From Pseudarthrobacter sp. GA104 (lineage in GTDB: Bacteria; Actinomycetota; Actinomycetes; Actinomycetales; Micrococcaceae), in NCBI RefSeq assembly GCF_009741265.1, contig NZ_WOWL01000001.1, forward strand, positions 2,790,001 to 2,854,000: 64,000 bases of DNA, written 5' to 3'. Below the pieces are notes generated by a model that did no database searches, was not told the origin of the DNA, and saw only the letters and a list, made by a program, of their open reading frames with translations. The translations under genes and the position numbers were made by a program. The stretch's first letter is position 1. Each line of letters begins with the position of its first letter. Shown here piece by piece: positions 28,654 to 38,197 of this stretch.

Positions 28654-29775
28654 ATGACTGAGAACTACACCGCGCTCTATGAGCAGCACAAGATTGCCGG
28701 CGCATCCTTCACCGACTTCGGCGGCTGGCAGATGCCCCTGAAGTACAGCTCCGAGCTGGCCGAACACCACGCTGTCCGCAACGCCGCCGGACTGTTCGAC
28801 CTCTCCCACATGGGCGAAGTTTGGGTTACCGGCCCGGATGCCGCAGCCTTCCTGGACTACGCCCTGGCCGGCAAGCTGTCCGCGGTTGCCGTGGGCAAGG
28901 CCAAGTACTCGCTGATCTGCCAGGAAGACGGCGGCATCATCGACGACCTCATTTCCTACCGGCGGAGTGAAGACAAGTACCTTGTGGTGCCCAACGCCGG
29001 CAACGCTGCGGTGGTTGCCGCAGCGCTGGCTGAGCGGGCTGCCGGCTTCGAAGTCACAGTGAAAGACGTTTCCGCCGAGACCTCCCTCATCGCGGTGCAG
29101 GGACCGAACGCCGAGGCCATCCTGCTGACGCTCGTTCCTGCGGATCAACACTCCCTGGTGACGGAGCTGAAGTATTACGCGGCCGTCGAGGTGGAAATTA
29201 ACGGGCAGGACCTGCTGCTGGCCCGCACCGGGTACACCGGCGAGGACGGCTTCGAGATCTACATCCCCAATGAGGACGCCGCCGGTCTGTGGGACGCGCT
29301 GCTGGAAGTTGGTGCCGGCCACGGGCTCATCCCCGCAGGCCTGGCCTGCCGCGACTCGCTCCGCCTCGAAGCGGGCATGCCGCTCTACGGCAACGAGCTC
29401 TCCCGCGAAGGCAACCCCTACGCAGCCGGCCTGGGCCCCGTGGTTTCGCTGGCCAAGGAATCCGACTTCGTGGGCAAGGCCGTGCTCGCCGAACTCAAAG
29501 CACTCGGCGCAGGCTCCACGTCCGGCCGCAAGCTCGTGGGACTCAAGGGCCTGGGCCGCCGCGCCGGCCGCAGCCACTACCCGGTCCTCAAGGACGGCAA
29601 CGTCGTGGGCGAGGTGACGTCCGGCCAGCCTTCACCCACCCTCGGGTACCCGATCGCGATGGCCTACGTCGACGTCGAACACTCCGAACCCGGCACCGCC
29701 CTGGACATCGACCTCCGCGGCAAGCCGGAGCCCTTCGAAGTAGTAGCACTCCCGTTCTACAAGCGCCAGAAGTAA
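28654..29775 (+). CDS. gcvT: Glycine cleavage system aminomethyltransferase, T-protein
   Basis: A 373-residue T-protein that releases ammonia from aminomethyl-GcvH and transfers the methylene group to tetrahydrofolate. It shows FTDFGGWQMPLKY, LFDLSHMGEV, the folate-site TGYTGEDGFEIY and LACRDSLRLEAGMPLYG. The frame is open upstream, inside gcvP, but ATG 28654 gives the family N-terminus and has AAGGA before it; GTG 28651 is an alternative. Directly downstream of gcvP, so co-transcribed. Confidence 0.96.
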   Translation: MTENYTALYEQHKIAGASFTDFGGWQMPLKYSSELAEHHAVRNAAGLFDLSHMGEVWVTGPDAAAFLDYALAGKLSAVAVGKAKYSLICQEDGGIIDDLISYRRSEDKYLVVPNAGNAAVVAAALAERAAGFEVTVKDVSAETSLIAVQGPNAEAILLTLVPADQHSLVTELKYYAAVEVEINGQDLLLARTGYTGEDGFEIYIPNEDAAGLWDALLEVGAGHGLIPAGLACRDSLRLEAGMPLYGNELSREGNPYAAGLGPVVSLAKESDFVGKAVLAELKALGAGSTSGRKLVGLKGLGRRAGRSHYPVLKDGNVVGEVTSGQPSPTLGYPIAMAYVDVEHSEPGTALDIDLRGKPEPFEVVALPFYKRQK

Positions 29776-29807
29776 CGCCCGCCCCGGCGGGGCTGACATC
29801 CTCTGCA

Positions 29808-29864
29808 TGCTGCTCCTTCGTCGCTTTGACGCATGCTGCCGGATGCCAGCCTCGCCGGCCCTCG
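29808..29864. repeat. Intergenic element A, resembling one before sdaA
   Basis: This GC-rich stretch after gcvT (TGCTCCTTCGTCGCTTTGAC, then GCATGCTGCCGGATGCC and CTCGCCGG) aligns with 31726-31788 before sdaA (TCGTTCCTCGCCTCTGACGC, GCTTCCGAAAAGCC, CTCCGCCGGCGCTCG) at roughly three of four bases by eye. Neither contains a convincing reading frame. Confidence 0.45.
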
Positions 29865-29866
29865 AC

Positions 29867-29943
29867 GCTCTCTCACTTGATGCGGGTTTTGGGCCGCCGC
29901 TCTCTCACTTGATGCGGGTTTTGGGCCGACGCTCTCTCACTTT
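29867..29943 (+). repeat. 32-base tandem direct repeat before gcvH
   Basis: Two complete units and the start of a third, each beginning GCTCTCTCACTTGATGCGGG and continuing TTTTGGGCCG; units begin at 29867, 29899 and 29931, so the period is 32. The last full unit ends about 40 bases before the gcvH start. It is not a CRISPR array: there are no spacers. The role is unknown. Confidence 0.85.
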
Positions 29944-29970
29944 CTCAAACACGAACCTAAGGAAAAACAC

Positions 29971-30354
29971 ATGGCAAAAGTTGCTGCTGAACTGAAGTAC
30001 TCCGCCGAGCACGAATGGGTTGCTGCTGACGGATCCGGGCCCACCGGCGTCGGGATCTCGGCTGTGGCTGCCGAAGCCCTCGGCGACATCGTGTACGTGG
30101 ACCTCCCCGAGGTTGGCTCCACCGTGACCGCGGGGGAGACCTGCGGCGAGGTGGAGTCCACCAAGTCCGTCTCCGACCTCTACGCTCCCGTCACCGGCGA
30201 AGTTGTCGAGATCAACGACGAAGTGGTCTCCGACCCCGCCCTGATCAACAACGATCCCTACGGCGCCGGCTGGCTCTTCAAGGTGGCCGTCACCGAAGAA
30301 GGCCCGCTGATGTCCGCTGAGGAATACGCGGCAGCCAACGGCGGCGAACTGTGA
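29971..30354 (+). CDS. gcvH: Glycine cleavage system H-protein
   Basis: A 127-residue lipoyl carrier that shuttles the aminomethyl group between P, T and L proteins. The lipoylation site is Lys65 in [20 protein letters not shown] near the N-terminus and [15 protein letters not shown] near the C-terminus are standard. AAGGAAA precedes the ATG. Its stop overlaps the glyA GTG start (GTGA). The lipA gene 3 kb downstream can supply its cofactor. A 32-base tandem repeat occupies its 5-prime leader region. Confidence 0.97.
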   Translation: MAKVAAELKYSAEHEWVAADGSGPTGVGISAVAAEALGDIVYVDLPEVGSTVTAGETCGEVESTKSVSDLYAPVTGEVVEINDEVVSDPALINNDPYGAGWLFKVAVTEEGPLMSAEEYAAANGGEL

Positions 30355-31685
30355 GCAGCGCGGCAGCAGGCACCGGTACAGTGACGGCCTTCGAGCAGGT
30401 GGTTTCGCCGAGTCTCGACGCGGACCTCTCCACCCTGGACCCGGAGATCGCCGCGAAGATCGACGACGAACTCACCCGCCAGCGCGACGGCCTGGAGATG
30501 ATCGCCTCCGAGAACCACACCGCCGTGGCCGTCATGCAGGCGCAGGGCTCGGTGCTGACCAACAAGTACGCCGAGGGCTACCCGGGCAAGCGCTACTACG
30601 GCGGCTGCGAACACGTGGACGTCATCGAACAGCTCGCCATCGACCGGATCAAGGCGCTCTTCGGCGCGGGGTTCGCCAATGTGCAGCCGCACTCCGGCGC
30701 CCAGGCCAATGCCTCGGTGATGCACGCGCTGATCAAGCCGGGCGACACCATCATGGGCCTGAACCTTGCCCACGGCGGGCACCTCACCCACGGCATGAAG
30801 ATCAACTTCTCCGGCAAGCTCTACAACGTGGTCCCCTACGGCGTCCGCGAGGACACCCACACAGTGGACATGGCCGAGGTGGAGCGCCTGGCCCAGGAGA
30901 CCAGGCCGGCGCTGATCGTGGCCGGCTGGTCCGCCTACGCCCGGCAGCTGGACTTCGCCGAGTTCCGCCGCATCGCTGATTCCGTGGGCGCCTACCTCAT
31001 GGTGGACATGGCGCACTTCGCCGGGCTCGTGGCCGCCGGCCTGCACCCGTCGCCGGTGCCCCACGCGCACGTGACCACGTCCACCACGCACAAGACCCTC
31101 GCCGGTCCGCGCGGCGGCATCATCCTGACGAACGACGCCGACATCGCCAAGAAGATCAACTCGGCTGTGTTCCCCGGACAGCAGGGCGGACCGCTGGAGC
31201 ACGTGATTGCGGGCAAGGCCGTGGCGTTCAAGATCGCCGCGTCCGCCGAGTTCAAGGAGCGCCAGCAGCGCGTCCTTGCCGGCGCCCGGATCCTCGCCGA
31301 GCGCCTGGTCCAGCCGGACGTCACGGCCAAGGGCATCAGCGTGGTCTCCGGCGGCACCGATGTGCACCTGGTCCTGGTCGACCTGCGCAACTGCGAGCTC
31401 GACGGGCAGCAGGCCGAGGACCGCCTCGCGGCCATCGACATCACCGTCAACCGCAACGCCGTCCCCTTCGACCCGCGGCCGCCGATGGTGACCTCCGGCC
31501 TCCGGATCGGCACGCCTGCCCTGGCCACCCGCGGGTTCGGCGAGGACGCCTTCCGCGAGGTCGCGGACATCATCGCCGAGGCATTGACGGCCGACGCCGA
31601 CGCCGACCTTTCGGGGCTGCGTCACCGCGTCGAAGCCCTCGCCAAAGCCCACCCGCTCTACCCGGGCGTCGCACCACTGTCCTGA
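30351..31685 (+). CDS. glyA: Serine hydroxymethyltransferase
   Basis: A 444-residue PLP enzyme that interconverts glycine and serine using methylene-tetrahydrofolate. The PLP lysine is Lys248 in [40 protein letters not shown] and [13 protein letters not shown] are present. It has an N-terminal extension of about 25 residues compared with E. coli GlyA ([17 protein letters not shown]). GTG 30351 overlaps the gcvH stop, so expression is tied to glycine cleavage: one glycine gives the C1 unit that turns a second glycine into serine, the substrate of SdaA downstream. Confidence 0.96.
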   Translation: MSSAAAGTGTVTAFEQVVSPSLDADLSTLDPEIAAKIDDELTRQRDGLEMIASENHTAVAVMQAQGSVLTNKYAEGYPGKRYYGGCEHVDVIEQLAIDRIKALFGAGFANVQPHSGAQANASVMHALIKPGDTIMGLNLAHGGHLTHGMKINFSGKLYNVVPYGVREDTHTVDMAEVERLAQETRPALIVAGWSAYARQLDFAEFRRIADSVGAYLMVDMAHFAGLVAAGLHPSPVPHAHVTTSTTHKTLAGPRGGIILTNDADIAKKINSAVFPGQQGGPLEHVIAGKAVAFKIAASAEFKERQQRVLAGARILAERLVQPDVTAKGISVVSGGTDVHLVLVDLRNCELDGQQAEDRLAAIDITVNRNAVPFDPRPPMVTSGLRIGTPALATRGFGEDAFREVADIIAEALTADADADLSGLRHRVEALAKAHPLYPGVAPLS

Positions 31686-31725
31686 CCTCGGTTGCGTCCG
31701 CGACGGCGGACCGGACTTTTCACGC

Positions 31726-31788
31726 GTGCTGGCTCGTTCCTCGCCTCTGACGCACGCTTCCGAAAAGCCCGGCTCCGCCGGCGCTCGT
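31726..31788. repeat. Intergenic element B before sdaA
   Basis: Counterpart of the element at 29808-29864 (see there). It lies between glyA and sdaA; a small dyad GTCACC-TT-GGTGAC follows at 31795-31808. No gene is seen in this 163-base gap. Confidence 0.45.
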
Positions 31789-31848
31789 GCCCATGTCACC
31801 TTGGTGACGCTCCACCCACCCATTACACGTCTCGTTAGGAATCCCACC

Positions 31849-33288
31849 ATGGCCGTTGGCGTCTTTGATCTGTTTTCCATTGGGATCGGACCCTCGAGTT
31901 CTCATACTGTGGGGCCGATGCGGGCTGCTGCTGTTTTTGCTGAGGAGCTCAAGGGTTCCGGGGTGCTGGCGGAGGTGGCGTCGTTGCGGGTGGATTTGTA
32001 TGGGTCGTTGGCGGCGACGGGCCACGGGCATGGGACGATGACGGCCATTTTGCTGGGTTTGGAGGGGTTTCATCCGGAGTTGATTTTGCCGGAGGAGGTG
32101 GAGGAGCGGCTGGCGGCGATCGCGGAGACGGGGTTGCTGCAGCTGGCCGGTGCGGTGGCGTTGCCGTACGGGGTGAAGGATATGGTGCTGCGGCCGTTGA
32201 CTGTCCTGCCGCGGCACACGAACGGGATGACGTTCACGGTCTCCGACGCGGCCGGGAAGGTTTTGCATGCGGCGACGTTCTTTTCGGTGGGCGGCGGGTT
32301 CATTGTCCGTGAGGGCGAGGAGGACGCGGCCCAGCTGGAGCTGGAGGAGTCCAAGAAGGAGCTGCCGTTGCCGTTCCGGACCGCGGCGGAGTTGCTGGAG
32401 CATTGCCGGGAGACCGGGCTGGGCATCAGTGATGTGATGCGGGTGAACGAGGAGGACAGCCGCACCCCGGGGGAGATCCGGGCGGGCCTGCTGCACATCT
32501 ATTCGGTGATGGAGGGGTGTGTGGCCGCGTCGCTGAAGCGTGAGGGGGTGCTGCCGGGCGGGTTGAAGGTCCGCCGCCGGGCCCCGGACTGGTATGACCG
32601 GCTGCGGAAGGAAAGCGCCCGGCCGGCCGGGTCCGAGGACGAAGGCGACGGGGCCGGGGAGTTTCATGATCCGAAGTATTGGCAGGAGTGGGTTAATTTG
32701 ATCGCTCTGGCGGTCAATGAGGAGAACGCCTCGGGCGGGCGGGTGGTCACGGCGCCGACGAACGGGGCGGCGGGGATCATCCCGGCGGTGCTGTATTACG
32801 CGCTGCATTTCGCGCCGGGGATGGAGAACGCGTCCCGGGTGGACCGGGAGGATGTGGTGGTGAAGTTCCTGCTCGCCGCGGGCGCGGTGGGGGTCCTGTA
32901 CAAGGAGCAGGCGTCGATTTCGGGGGCTGAGGTGGGCTGCCAGGGCGAGGTGGGCTCGGCGTCGTCGATGGCCGCCGCCGGGCTGGCGGAGGTGATGGGC
33001 GGGACTCCGGCGCAGGTGGAGAACGCCGCGGAGATCGCGATGGAGCACAACCTGGGCCTGACCTGTGATCCGATCGGGGGCCTGGTGCAGGTGCCCTGCA
33101 TTGAACGGAACGCGATCGCGGCGGCGAAGGCGATCAACGCGGCGAAGATGGCGCTCTGGGGCGACGGTTCGCACCGGGTTTCGCTCGATGAGGTCATCGT
33201 GACCATGCGGGAGACCGGCAAGGACATGAGCTCCAAATACAAGGAAACGGCCATGGGCGGCCTCGCCGTCAACGTCGTCGAATGCTAG
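31849..33288 (+). CDS. sdaA: L-serine ammonia-lyase, iron-sulfur dependent, single chain
   Basis: A 479-residue enzyme converting L-serine to pyruvate and ammonia with a [4Fe-4S] cluster. The N-terminal part ([18 protein letters not shown]) is the beta-type domain; the C-terminal part has [14 protein letters not shown], and Cys in [27 protein letters not shown] and VPCIERNA that hold the cluster. ATG 31849 matches the family start; the frame is open upstream. Codon choice differs from its neighbours, with many TTG and GGG codons, hinting at separate origin. It completes the glycine-to-serine-to-pyruvate route of the island. Confidence 0.96.
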   Translation: MAVGVFDLFSIGIGPSSSHTVGPMRAAAVFAEELKGSGVLAEVASLRVDLYGSLAATGHGHGTMTAILLGLEGFHPELILPEEVEERLAAIAETGLLQLAGAVALPYGVKDMVLRPLTVLPRHTNGMTFTVSDAAGKVLHAATFFSVGGGFIVREGEEDAAQLELEESKKELPLPFRTAAELLEHCRETGLGISDVMRVNEEDSRTPGEIRAGLLHIYSVMEGCVAASLKREGVLPGGLKVRRRAPDWYDRLRKESARPAGSEDEGDGAGEFHDPKYWQEWVNLIALAVNEENASGGRVVTAPTNGAAGIIPAVLYYALHFAPGMENASRVDREDVVVKFLLAAGAVGVLYKEQASISGAEVGCQGEVGSASSMAAAGLAEVMGGTPAQVENAAEIAMEHNLGLTCDPIGGLVQVPCIERNAIAAAKAINAAKMALWGDGSHRVSLDEVIVTMRETGKDMSSKYKETAMGGLAVNVVEC

Positions 33289-33312
33289 TCGAATGCAAAA
33301 GGAAGAACACTA

Positions 33313-34332
33313 ATGACATTGGCACCTGAAGGCCGGAAGCTTTTGCGCGTTGAACAGCGCAACTCGGCTGTCCCGGTGGAGCGGAAGCCGGACTGGATCA
33401 AGGCCAAGGTCCAGATGGGCCCGGAGTTCGTCCAGCTCAAGAACCTGGTCAAGAAGGAAGGCCTGCACACGGTGTGTGAGGAGGCCGGCTGCCCCAACAT
33501 CTTCGAGTGCTGGGAGGACAAGGAAGCCACGTTCCTGATCGGCGGGTCCGAGTGCACCCGGCGGTGTGACTTCTGCCAGATCGATACCGGCAAGCCCTCC
33601 CCGGTGGACAGGTTCGAGCCCACCAAGGTGGCCCGCTCCGTCCAGGCCATGCAGCTGCGCTACGCCACCGTCACCGGGGTGGCCCGTGACGACCTTGAGG
33701 ACGAGGGCGTGTGGCTGTACGCCGAAACGGTCCGCAAGATCCACGAACTGAACCCCGGCACCGGGGTGGAGCTGCTGATCCCGGACTTTTCCGGCAAACC
33801 CGAACACATCGAAGCGATCTGCGACTCCAGGCCCGAGGTCTTCGCCCACAACGTGGAGACGGTGCCGAGGATTTTCAAGCGGATCCGGCCCGCGTTCCGC
33901 TACGAGCGGTCCCTGGACGTGATCACGCAGGGCCGGAACCTGGGCATGGTGACCAAGTCCAACCTGATCCTGGGCATGGGCGAGACCCGGGAAGAGATCT
34001 CCGAGGCGCTGCGGGACCTGCACGAGGCCGGCTGCGACCTGATCACCATCACCCAGTACCTGCGCCCGTCCGAGCGGCACCTGCCGGTGGACCGCTGGGT
34101 CAAGCCGCAGGAATTCGTGGACCTCCAGGACGAGGCCAACGAGATCGGCTTCCTCGGCGTCATGTCCGGACCACTGGTCCGTTCCTCCTACCGCGCCGGC
34201 CGGCTCTGGGCCACCGCGATGCGGAAGAAGGGCCGGGACATCCCCGCCGAACTCGCCCACATCGCCGACGGCATCCAGGACTCCGGCACCACCCGCCAGG
34301 AAGCCAGCTCACTGCTCGCCGCCACGGCCTGA
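33313..34332 (+). CDS. lipA: Lipoyl synthase
   Basis: A 339-residue radical-SAM enzyme that inserts two sulfur atoms into octanoyl groups. The radical-SAM cysteines are Cys81, Cys85 and Cys88 in CTRRCDFCQ; the auxiliary-cluster cysteines are Cys55, Cys60 and Cys66 in [12 protein letters not shown]. The order and length are normal, though the N-terminus ([18 protein letters not shown]) suits the actinobacterial form. It starts 24 bases after sdaA. No lipB is next to it, so it probably is an additional copy dedicated to the lipoylation of GcvH; whether the genome has another lipA cannot be seen here. Confidence 0.95.
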   Translation: MTLAPEGRKLLRVEQRNSAVPVERKPDWIKAKVQMGPEFVQLKNLVKKEGLHTVCEEAGCPNIFECWEDKEATFLIGGSECTRRCDFCQIDTGKPSPVDRFEPTKVARSVQAMQLRYATVTGVARDDLEDEGVWLYAETVRKIHELNPGTGVELLIPDFSGKPEHIEAICDSRPEVFAHNVETVPRIFKRIRPAFRYERSLDVITQGRNLGMVTKSNLILGMGETREEISEALRDLHEAGCDLITITQYLRPSERHLPVDRWVKPQEFVDLQDEANEIGFLGVMSGPLVRSSYRAGRLWATAMRKKGRDIPAELAHIADGIQDSGTTRQEASSLLAATA

Positions 34333-34386
34333 TGCGGGACCTGCCCAAGGCTGAAGCTTTCCGTACCTGATGACCAGACAGGACCA

Positions 34387-35238
34387 ATGATGTTCCCCAT
34401 CAGAATCGAAATCATCCCTTCCGAAGGAATCGTTGAGCAGGTCCAGGCCCTGGTGCCCCGGAGCACCACGCTCAGCGTCACCTGCCTGCCGCACCACGGC
34501 ATCGAGCGGACCATGCGCACCGCGGTGGAGGCGGCCGACCTCGGTTATACCGTGGTCCCGCACCTGGCTGCGCGGAGCATCCGCAGCCGCGCCGAGCTCA
34601 CCGAGATCATCCGGGGCTGCAACGCCGCCGGCATCGGCGAGGTGTTCGTCATCGGCGGCGACCGGAAACAGCCGGCAGGCACGTACGACTCCGCCCTTCC
34701 GGTACTGGAAGACATCGCCCAGTACACCGGCGGGACCATGCGGGCCGGAGTTGCCGGCTATCCCGAGGGCCATCCGGTGGCCAGCCCCCTGGACCTGCTG
34801 GACGGCTTGCTGGCCAAGCAGCACCTGGCCTCGCATGTGGTCACCCAAATGTGCTTCGACCCGGGAAGAATCCATGACTACGCGGCACTTTTGCGCCGCG
34901 AAGGCGTACGCCTGCCCGTCTGGGCGGGCGTGGCGGGGTCCGTCCCGCGGACGAAACTGGTGGCACTCGCCACGCAGATCGGCGTCGGAAGTTCCCTGAA
35001 ATTCCTCAGCCGCAAGGGCCCGCTGGCCCGCAAACTCCTGAGCGGGGACCGCTACTCGCCGGACAGCCTGATCACCGGGCTGGCAACACAGCCGGGCAAC
35101 ATTGCCGGCATCCACCTTTACAGCTTCAACAGCCTTGCTTCGGCGCCGGACTATGGCGTCCACCCAGCGCCGGAACAGGCATCCCCTTCCGCAGCACTCC
35201 ACCCAGCATTGATTCGAGGAGCAGCACGTGACCACTAA
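34387..35238 (+). CDS. Methylenetetrahydrofolate reductase family protein
   Basis: A 283-residue TIM-barrel flavoprotein. The pattern FPIRIEIIPSEG, LPHHGIERTMRTAVEAADLG, GIGEVFVIGGDRKQPAGTYD, AGYPEGHP and VTQMCFDPGRIHDY matches the MetF family, which reduces 5,10-methylene-THF to 5-methyl-THF. It is a little shorter than typical MetF, so an unusual subtype cannot be excluded. It lies in the island that makes methylene-THF from glycine and serine. Its last ten bases overlap the start of the permease gene. Confidence 0.88.
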   Translation: MMFPIRIEIIPSEGIVEQVQALVPRSTTLSVTCLPHHGIERTMRTAVEAADLGYTVVPHLAARSIRSRAELTEIIRGCNAAGIGEVFVIGGDRKQPAGTYDSALPVLEDIAQYTGGTMRAGVAGYPEGHPVASPLDLLDGLLAKQHLASHVVTQMCFDPGRIHDYAALLRREGVRLPVWAGVAGSVPRTKLVALATQIGVGSSLKFLSRKGPLARKLLSGDRYSPDSLITGLATQPGNIAGIHLYSFNSLASAPDYGVHPAPEQASPSAALHPALIRGAARDH

Positions 35239-36694
35239 ATCCACTACTTCCCACCAGGAGCCGCATCTCGAGCGGCAACTCACCAACAGGCACATCCAGC
35301 TGATCGCCATTGGCGGCGCCATCGGCACCGGCCTGTTCATGGGCTCCGGCAAAACCATCTCCGCGGCCGGGCCGTCCGTCATCTTCGTCTACATGATCAT
35401 CGGCTTCATGCTGTTCTTCGTCATGCGGGCCATGGGCGAACTGCTGCTGAGCAACCTGAACTACAAATCCTTCAGTGACTTCGCCGCGGACCTCCTCGGC
35501 CCCTGGGCGGGTTTTTTCACCGGCTGGACCTACTGGTTCTGCTGGGTGATCACCGGAATCGCGGACGTCATCGCGATCGCCGGCTACTCCAAGGAGCTCT
35601 GGCCGGGGCTGCCGCTCTGGATCCCGGGCCTGGCCACCGTGGCCATCCTGCTGCTCCTGAACCTCGTCACCGTGAAGGCGTTCGGCGAGACCGAGTTCTG
35701 GTTTGCCCTGATCAAGATCATCGCCATCGCGGCGCTGATCATCGTGGGCATGTTCATGATCTTCACGGGCTTCCAGTCCGACGCCGGCCCTGCCACCTTC
35801 ACGAACCTGTGGAGCCACGGCGGCATGTTCCCGAACGAGTTCATGGGTTTCGTGGCCGGCTTCCAGATTGCGGTGTTCGCGTTTGTGGGCATTGAACTGG
35901 TGGGCACCACGGCAGCCGAGGCCAAGGACCCGGAGAAGAACCTGCCCAAGGCCATCAACTCCATCCCCATCCGCGTGCTGCTCTTCTACGTTGGCGCCCT
36001 CATCGTCCTGATGTCCGTCACCCCGTGGACCCAGTTCCAGGCAGGCCACAGCCCGTTCATCGCCATGTTCTCCCTGGCCGGCCTCGGCGCTGCAGCCACC
36101 GTGGTGAACCTGGTGGTGCTCAGCTCCGCCATGTCCTCGGCCAACTCCGGCATCTACTCCACCTCCCGCATGGTGTACGGGCTGGCCCAGGAGGGCGACG
36201 CGCCGTCGGCGTTCGGTGCCCTGTCACGCCGCAAGGTCCCGCAGAACGCGCTGTTCCTCTCCTGCGTCCTGCTGCTCTCCGGGGTGGTGCTGATGTACGC
36301 AGGCCAGGACATCGGCAAGGCCTTCGACATGGTGACCACCGTGTCCGCCGTCTGCTTCGTGTTCGTCTGGTCCATCATCCTGGCCAGCTACCTGGCGTTC
36401 CGCCGCCGCCGCCCGCACCTGCATGAGGCATCGAAGTACCGGATGCCCGGCGGCGTGCCGATGGTCTGGGTGGTCTTCGCGTTCTTCGCCTTTGTCCTGT
36501 GGGCCCTGACCACGCAGCCGGACACGCTCCTGGCGCTGCTGGCCACACCGTTGTGGTTCGTCATCCTCGGCGTTGCCTGGCTGGCCATCCGCCGCCGCCC
36601 GGCCCACCTGGCAAGGTACGCGGAGTTCCAGTCAGATCTTGCCCGGGAAGCGGAAACGTCCAAGGCCCGGGAACTTGAGAAGGTGCAGAAATGA
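35228..36694 (+). CDS. Amino acid permease, CycA-like (glycine/D-serine/D-alanine)
   Basis: A 488-residue APC-superfamily permease with about 12 membrane segments. ERQLTNRHIQLIAIGGAIGT and the following GLFMGSGKTISAAGPS are the signature of the amino acid transporter family; closest style is CycA, which takes up D-serine, D-alanine and glycine. GTG 35228 has GGAGCAG upstream and starts inside the metF-like gene. Its place beside glycine cleavage, SHMT and serine deaminase suggests it feeds glycine or serine into the pathway. Confidence 0.92.
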   Translation: MTTKSTTSHQEPHLERQLTNRHIQLIAIGGAIGTGLFMGSGKTISAAGPSVIFVYMIIGFMLFFVMRAMGELLLSNLNYKSFSDFAADLLGPWAGFFTGWTYWFCWVITGIADVIAIAGYSKELWPGLPLWIPGLATVAILLLLNLVTVKAFGETEFWFALIKIIAIAALIIVGMFMIFTGFQSDAGPATFTNLWSHGGMFPNEFMGFVAGFQIAVFAFVGIELVGTTAAEAKDPEKNLPKAINSIPIRVLLFYVGALIVLMSVTPWTQFQAGHSPFIAMFSLAGLGAAATVVNLVVLSSAMSSANSGIYSTSRMVYGLAQEGDAPSAFGALSRRKVPQNALFLSCVLLLSGVVLMYAGQDIGKAFDMVTTVSAVCFVFVWSIILASYLAFRRRRPHLHEASKYRMPGGVPMVWVVFAFFAFVLWALTTQPDTLLALLATPLWFVILGVAWLAIRRRPAHLARYAEFQSDLAREAETSKARELEKVQK

Positions 36695-37629
36695 GCACGG
36701 CCACCACGCTCACCCCCAACATTCCCGCAGCCGCCCCTGCACACGATGCCGCGGACCCGGCCGCCGCCGTCGAACATGTCCTGACGGTTGACTGCGTGGA
36801 ATCACCCGGGATTGTCCACGCGATCTCCGCGTTCCTGCTGGAGCAGGGGTGCGACATCATCGACATCAAGCAGTACGGTGACAAGGCACAGGGGCACTTC
36901 TTCATGCGCGTGCACTTCTCCTCCGGGTCTCCGGCCGCCCGGCAGCCCGCCGGCACTGAAGAGCTGCGCAGCGGCTTCGCCCCGGTTGCGGAGAAGTGGC
37001 AGATGAACTGGCAGCTCGAACCGCACGGCCGGAAACGCCGGGTGCTGGTGATGGTGTCCAAGATGGGGCACTGCCTCAACGACCTGCTGTTCCGGGCGCG
37101 GACGGGCGATATCCCGGTGGAGATCGTGGCCGTCGTCTCCAACCACCGCGACCAGGAGGGCCTGGTCCAGTGGCACGGCATCCCGTTCTTCCACGTACCG
37201 GTCACCAAGGACACCAAGGCCGACGCCGAGGCCCGGCTCCTGGAGCTCGTGGACGCGTTAGACGTGGAACTGGTGGTCCTGGCCCGCTACATGCAGGTCC
37301 TGAGCGACGACCTTTCAGCCAAGCTGGCGGGGAAAACCATCAACATCCACCACTCGTTCCTGCCCAGCTTCAAAGGCGCGAAGCCCTACCACCAGGCGTA
37401 TGAGCGCGGCGTCAAGACCGTGGGCGCCACCGCCCACTACGTCAATGCAGAACTGGACGAGGGCCCGATCATCTCGCAGCAGGTCATCGAGGTGGACCAC
37501 ACGTACACTGCCGATGACCTGGTGGCCGTGGGCCGGGACGCCGAGTGCGTGGCGCTGCGGAACGCCGTTCGCTGGCACTGCGAGGGCCGGATCCTGCTGC
37601 TGGGCAACCGCACCGTCGTCCTGCGGTAG
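36691..37629 (+). CDS. purU: Formyltetrahydrofolate deformylase
   Basis: A 312-residue enzyme that hydrolyses 10-formyl-THF to formate and THF. The N-terminal ACT domain (LTVDCVESPGIVHAISAFLL) senses the methionine/glycine state; the C-terminal formyltransferase fold has RVLVMVSKMGHCLNDLLFR, INIHHSFLPSFKGAKPY and AHYVNAELDEGPIISQQ with the catalytic Asn-His-Asp triad. ATG 36691 overlaps the permease stop (ATGA). As the last gene of the island it can drain excess one-carbon units and recycle THF for further glycine cleavage. Confidence 0.95.
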   Translation: MSTATTLTPNIPAAAPAHDAADPAAAVEHVLTVDCVESPGIVHAISAFLLEQGCDIIDIKQYGDKAQGHFFMRVHFSSGSPAARQPAGTEELRSGFAPVAEKWQMNWQLEPHGRKRRVLVMVSKMGHCLNDLLFRARTGDIPVEIVAVVSNHRDQEGLVQWHGIPFFHVPVTKDTKADAEARLLELVDALDVELVVLARYMQVLSDDLSAKLAGKTINIHHSFLPSFKGAKPYHQAYERGVKTVGATAHYVNAELDEGPIISQQVIEVDHTYTADDLVAVGRDAECVALRNAVRWHCEGRILLLGNRTVVLR

Positions 37630-37672
37630 GGGAGTTCCTCCGCCGAAACAGGCCAAGGCGGAAGGCTGACGG

Positions 37673-37710
37673 AAGCGGACGACGGCGGGACCTCCCGCCG
37701 TCGTCCGCTT
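37673..37710. repeat. conserved intergenic palindrome, copy 6
   Basis: Perfect-armed inverted repeat with centre GGGACCTCCC and flanks AA/TT, 44 bases past the purU stop. Likely terminator of the glycine island. From here to 37916 no gene is seen. Confidence 0.88.
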
Positions 37711-37916
37711 TCCTTTGGCAGGGGGATCGGTGGTTGACCTGCCCGCCCGCAAACGGCAACGATGGGTATGGCGGACTTCGGTGCGGGCCGGAAACGGCGG
37801 ATAACAACCTGGATTAGTGCGCTGGCCGTGTTGGGCGCATGGCTTTCGAAGTCATACCGGTGATTCAGGTGGCCCGCACTTTTCGAGCTGTGGGGCCCGG
37901 GTCCTGCTGGAGGTTG

Positions 37917-38084
37917 CTAGGGCCAGTCGGCAAGGCGGAACTGTAGGGGCTGCCTGATTCCGATCAGGAGTTCGCCCGTCCATTCGGCCACACTGCGCTG
38001 GCGGTCATCGGGCGGGTCTGGAATCAGGGGCTGCCGGGGGTCCTCAAACGCGTTGTCCCCTGGAGTGTCATTTGAGCTTTTCAT
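37917..38084 (-). CDS. Small hypothetical protein, 55 residues
   Basis: A short reverse-strand ORF beginning MKSSNDTPGDNAFEDPRQPL and ending LADWP, with the central stretch RSVAEWTGELLIGIRQPLQF. I recognise no family. AAAGGGAAACC lies directly before the ATG, which supports translation. The N-terminal half is acidic and Pro-rich, likely disordered. An inverted repeat at 38147-38168 lies some 65 bases upstream. It may be a genuine small protein; confidence is moderate because of its size. Confidence 0.5.
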   Translation of the reverse strand: MKSSNDTPGDNAFEDPRQPLIPDPPDDRQRSVAEWTGELLIGIRQPLQFRLADWP

Positions 38085-38146
38085 GGTTTCCCTTTGGTGT
38101 GCCTGTGAAGCAACCCTAGGCAGGCAGCCATACCAGGGGAAGGGGG

Positions 38147-38168
38147 TTTATCTAGCGACAAGATAAAC
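38147..38168. promoter_or_regulatory. Inverted repeat GTTTATCT-N6-AGATAAAC
   Basis: A perfect 8-bp inverted repeat with a six-base spacer, upstream of the small reverse ORF and past the end of the universal stress gene. It is AT-rich against the local background, as operators often are. Which factor binds is unknown; a small hairpin is the alternative. Confidence 0.5.
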
Positions 38169-38197
38169 TTCGCAAATCTTGAGGAAAGCTCCCTTAA

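Noticed and set aside
29867..29943. CRISPR-like array
   Set aside because: The 32-base units are directly adjacent with no unique spacers, and there are only about 2.4 units; no cas genes are present.
31720..33174. A 484-residue reverse frame opposite sdaA
   Set aside because: sdaA has complete iron-sulfur dehydratase motifs; the opposite frame is Arg/His/Gln-rich and featureless.
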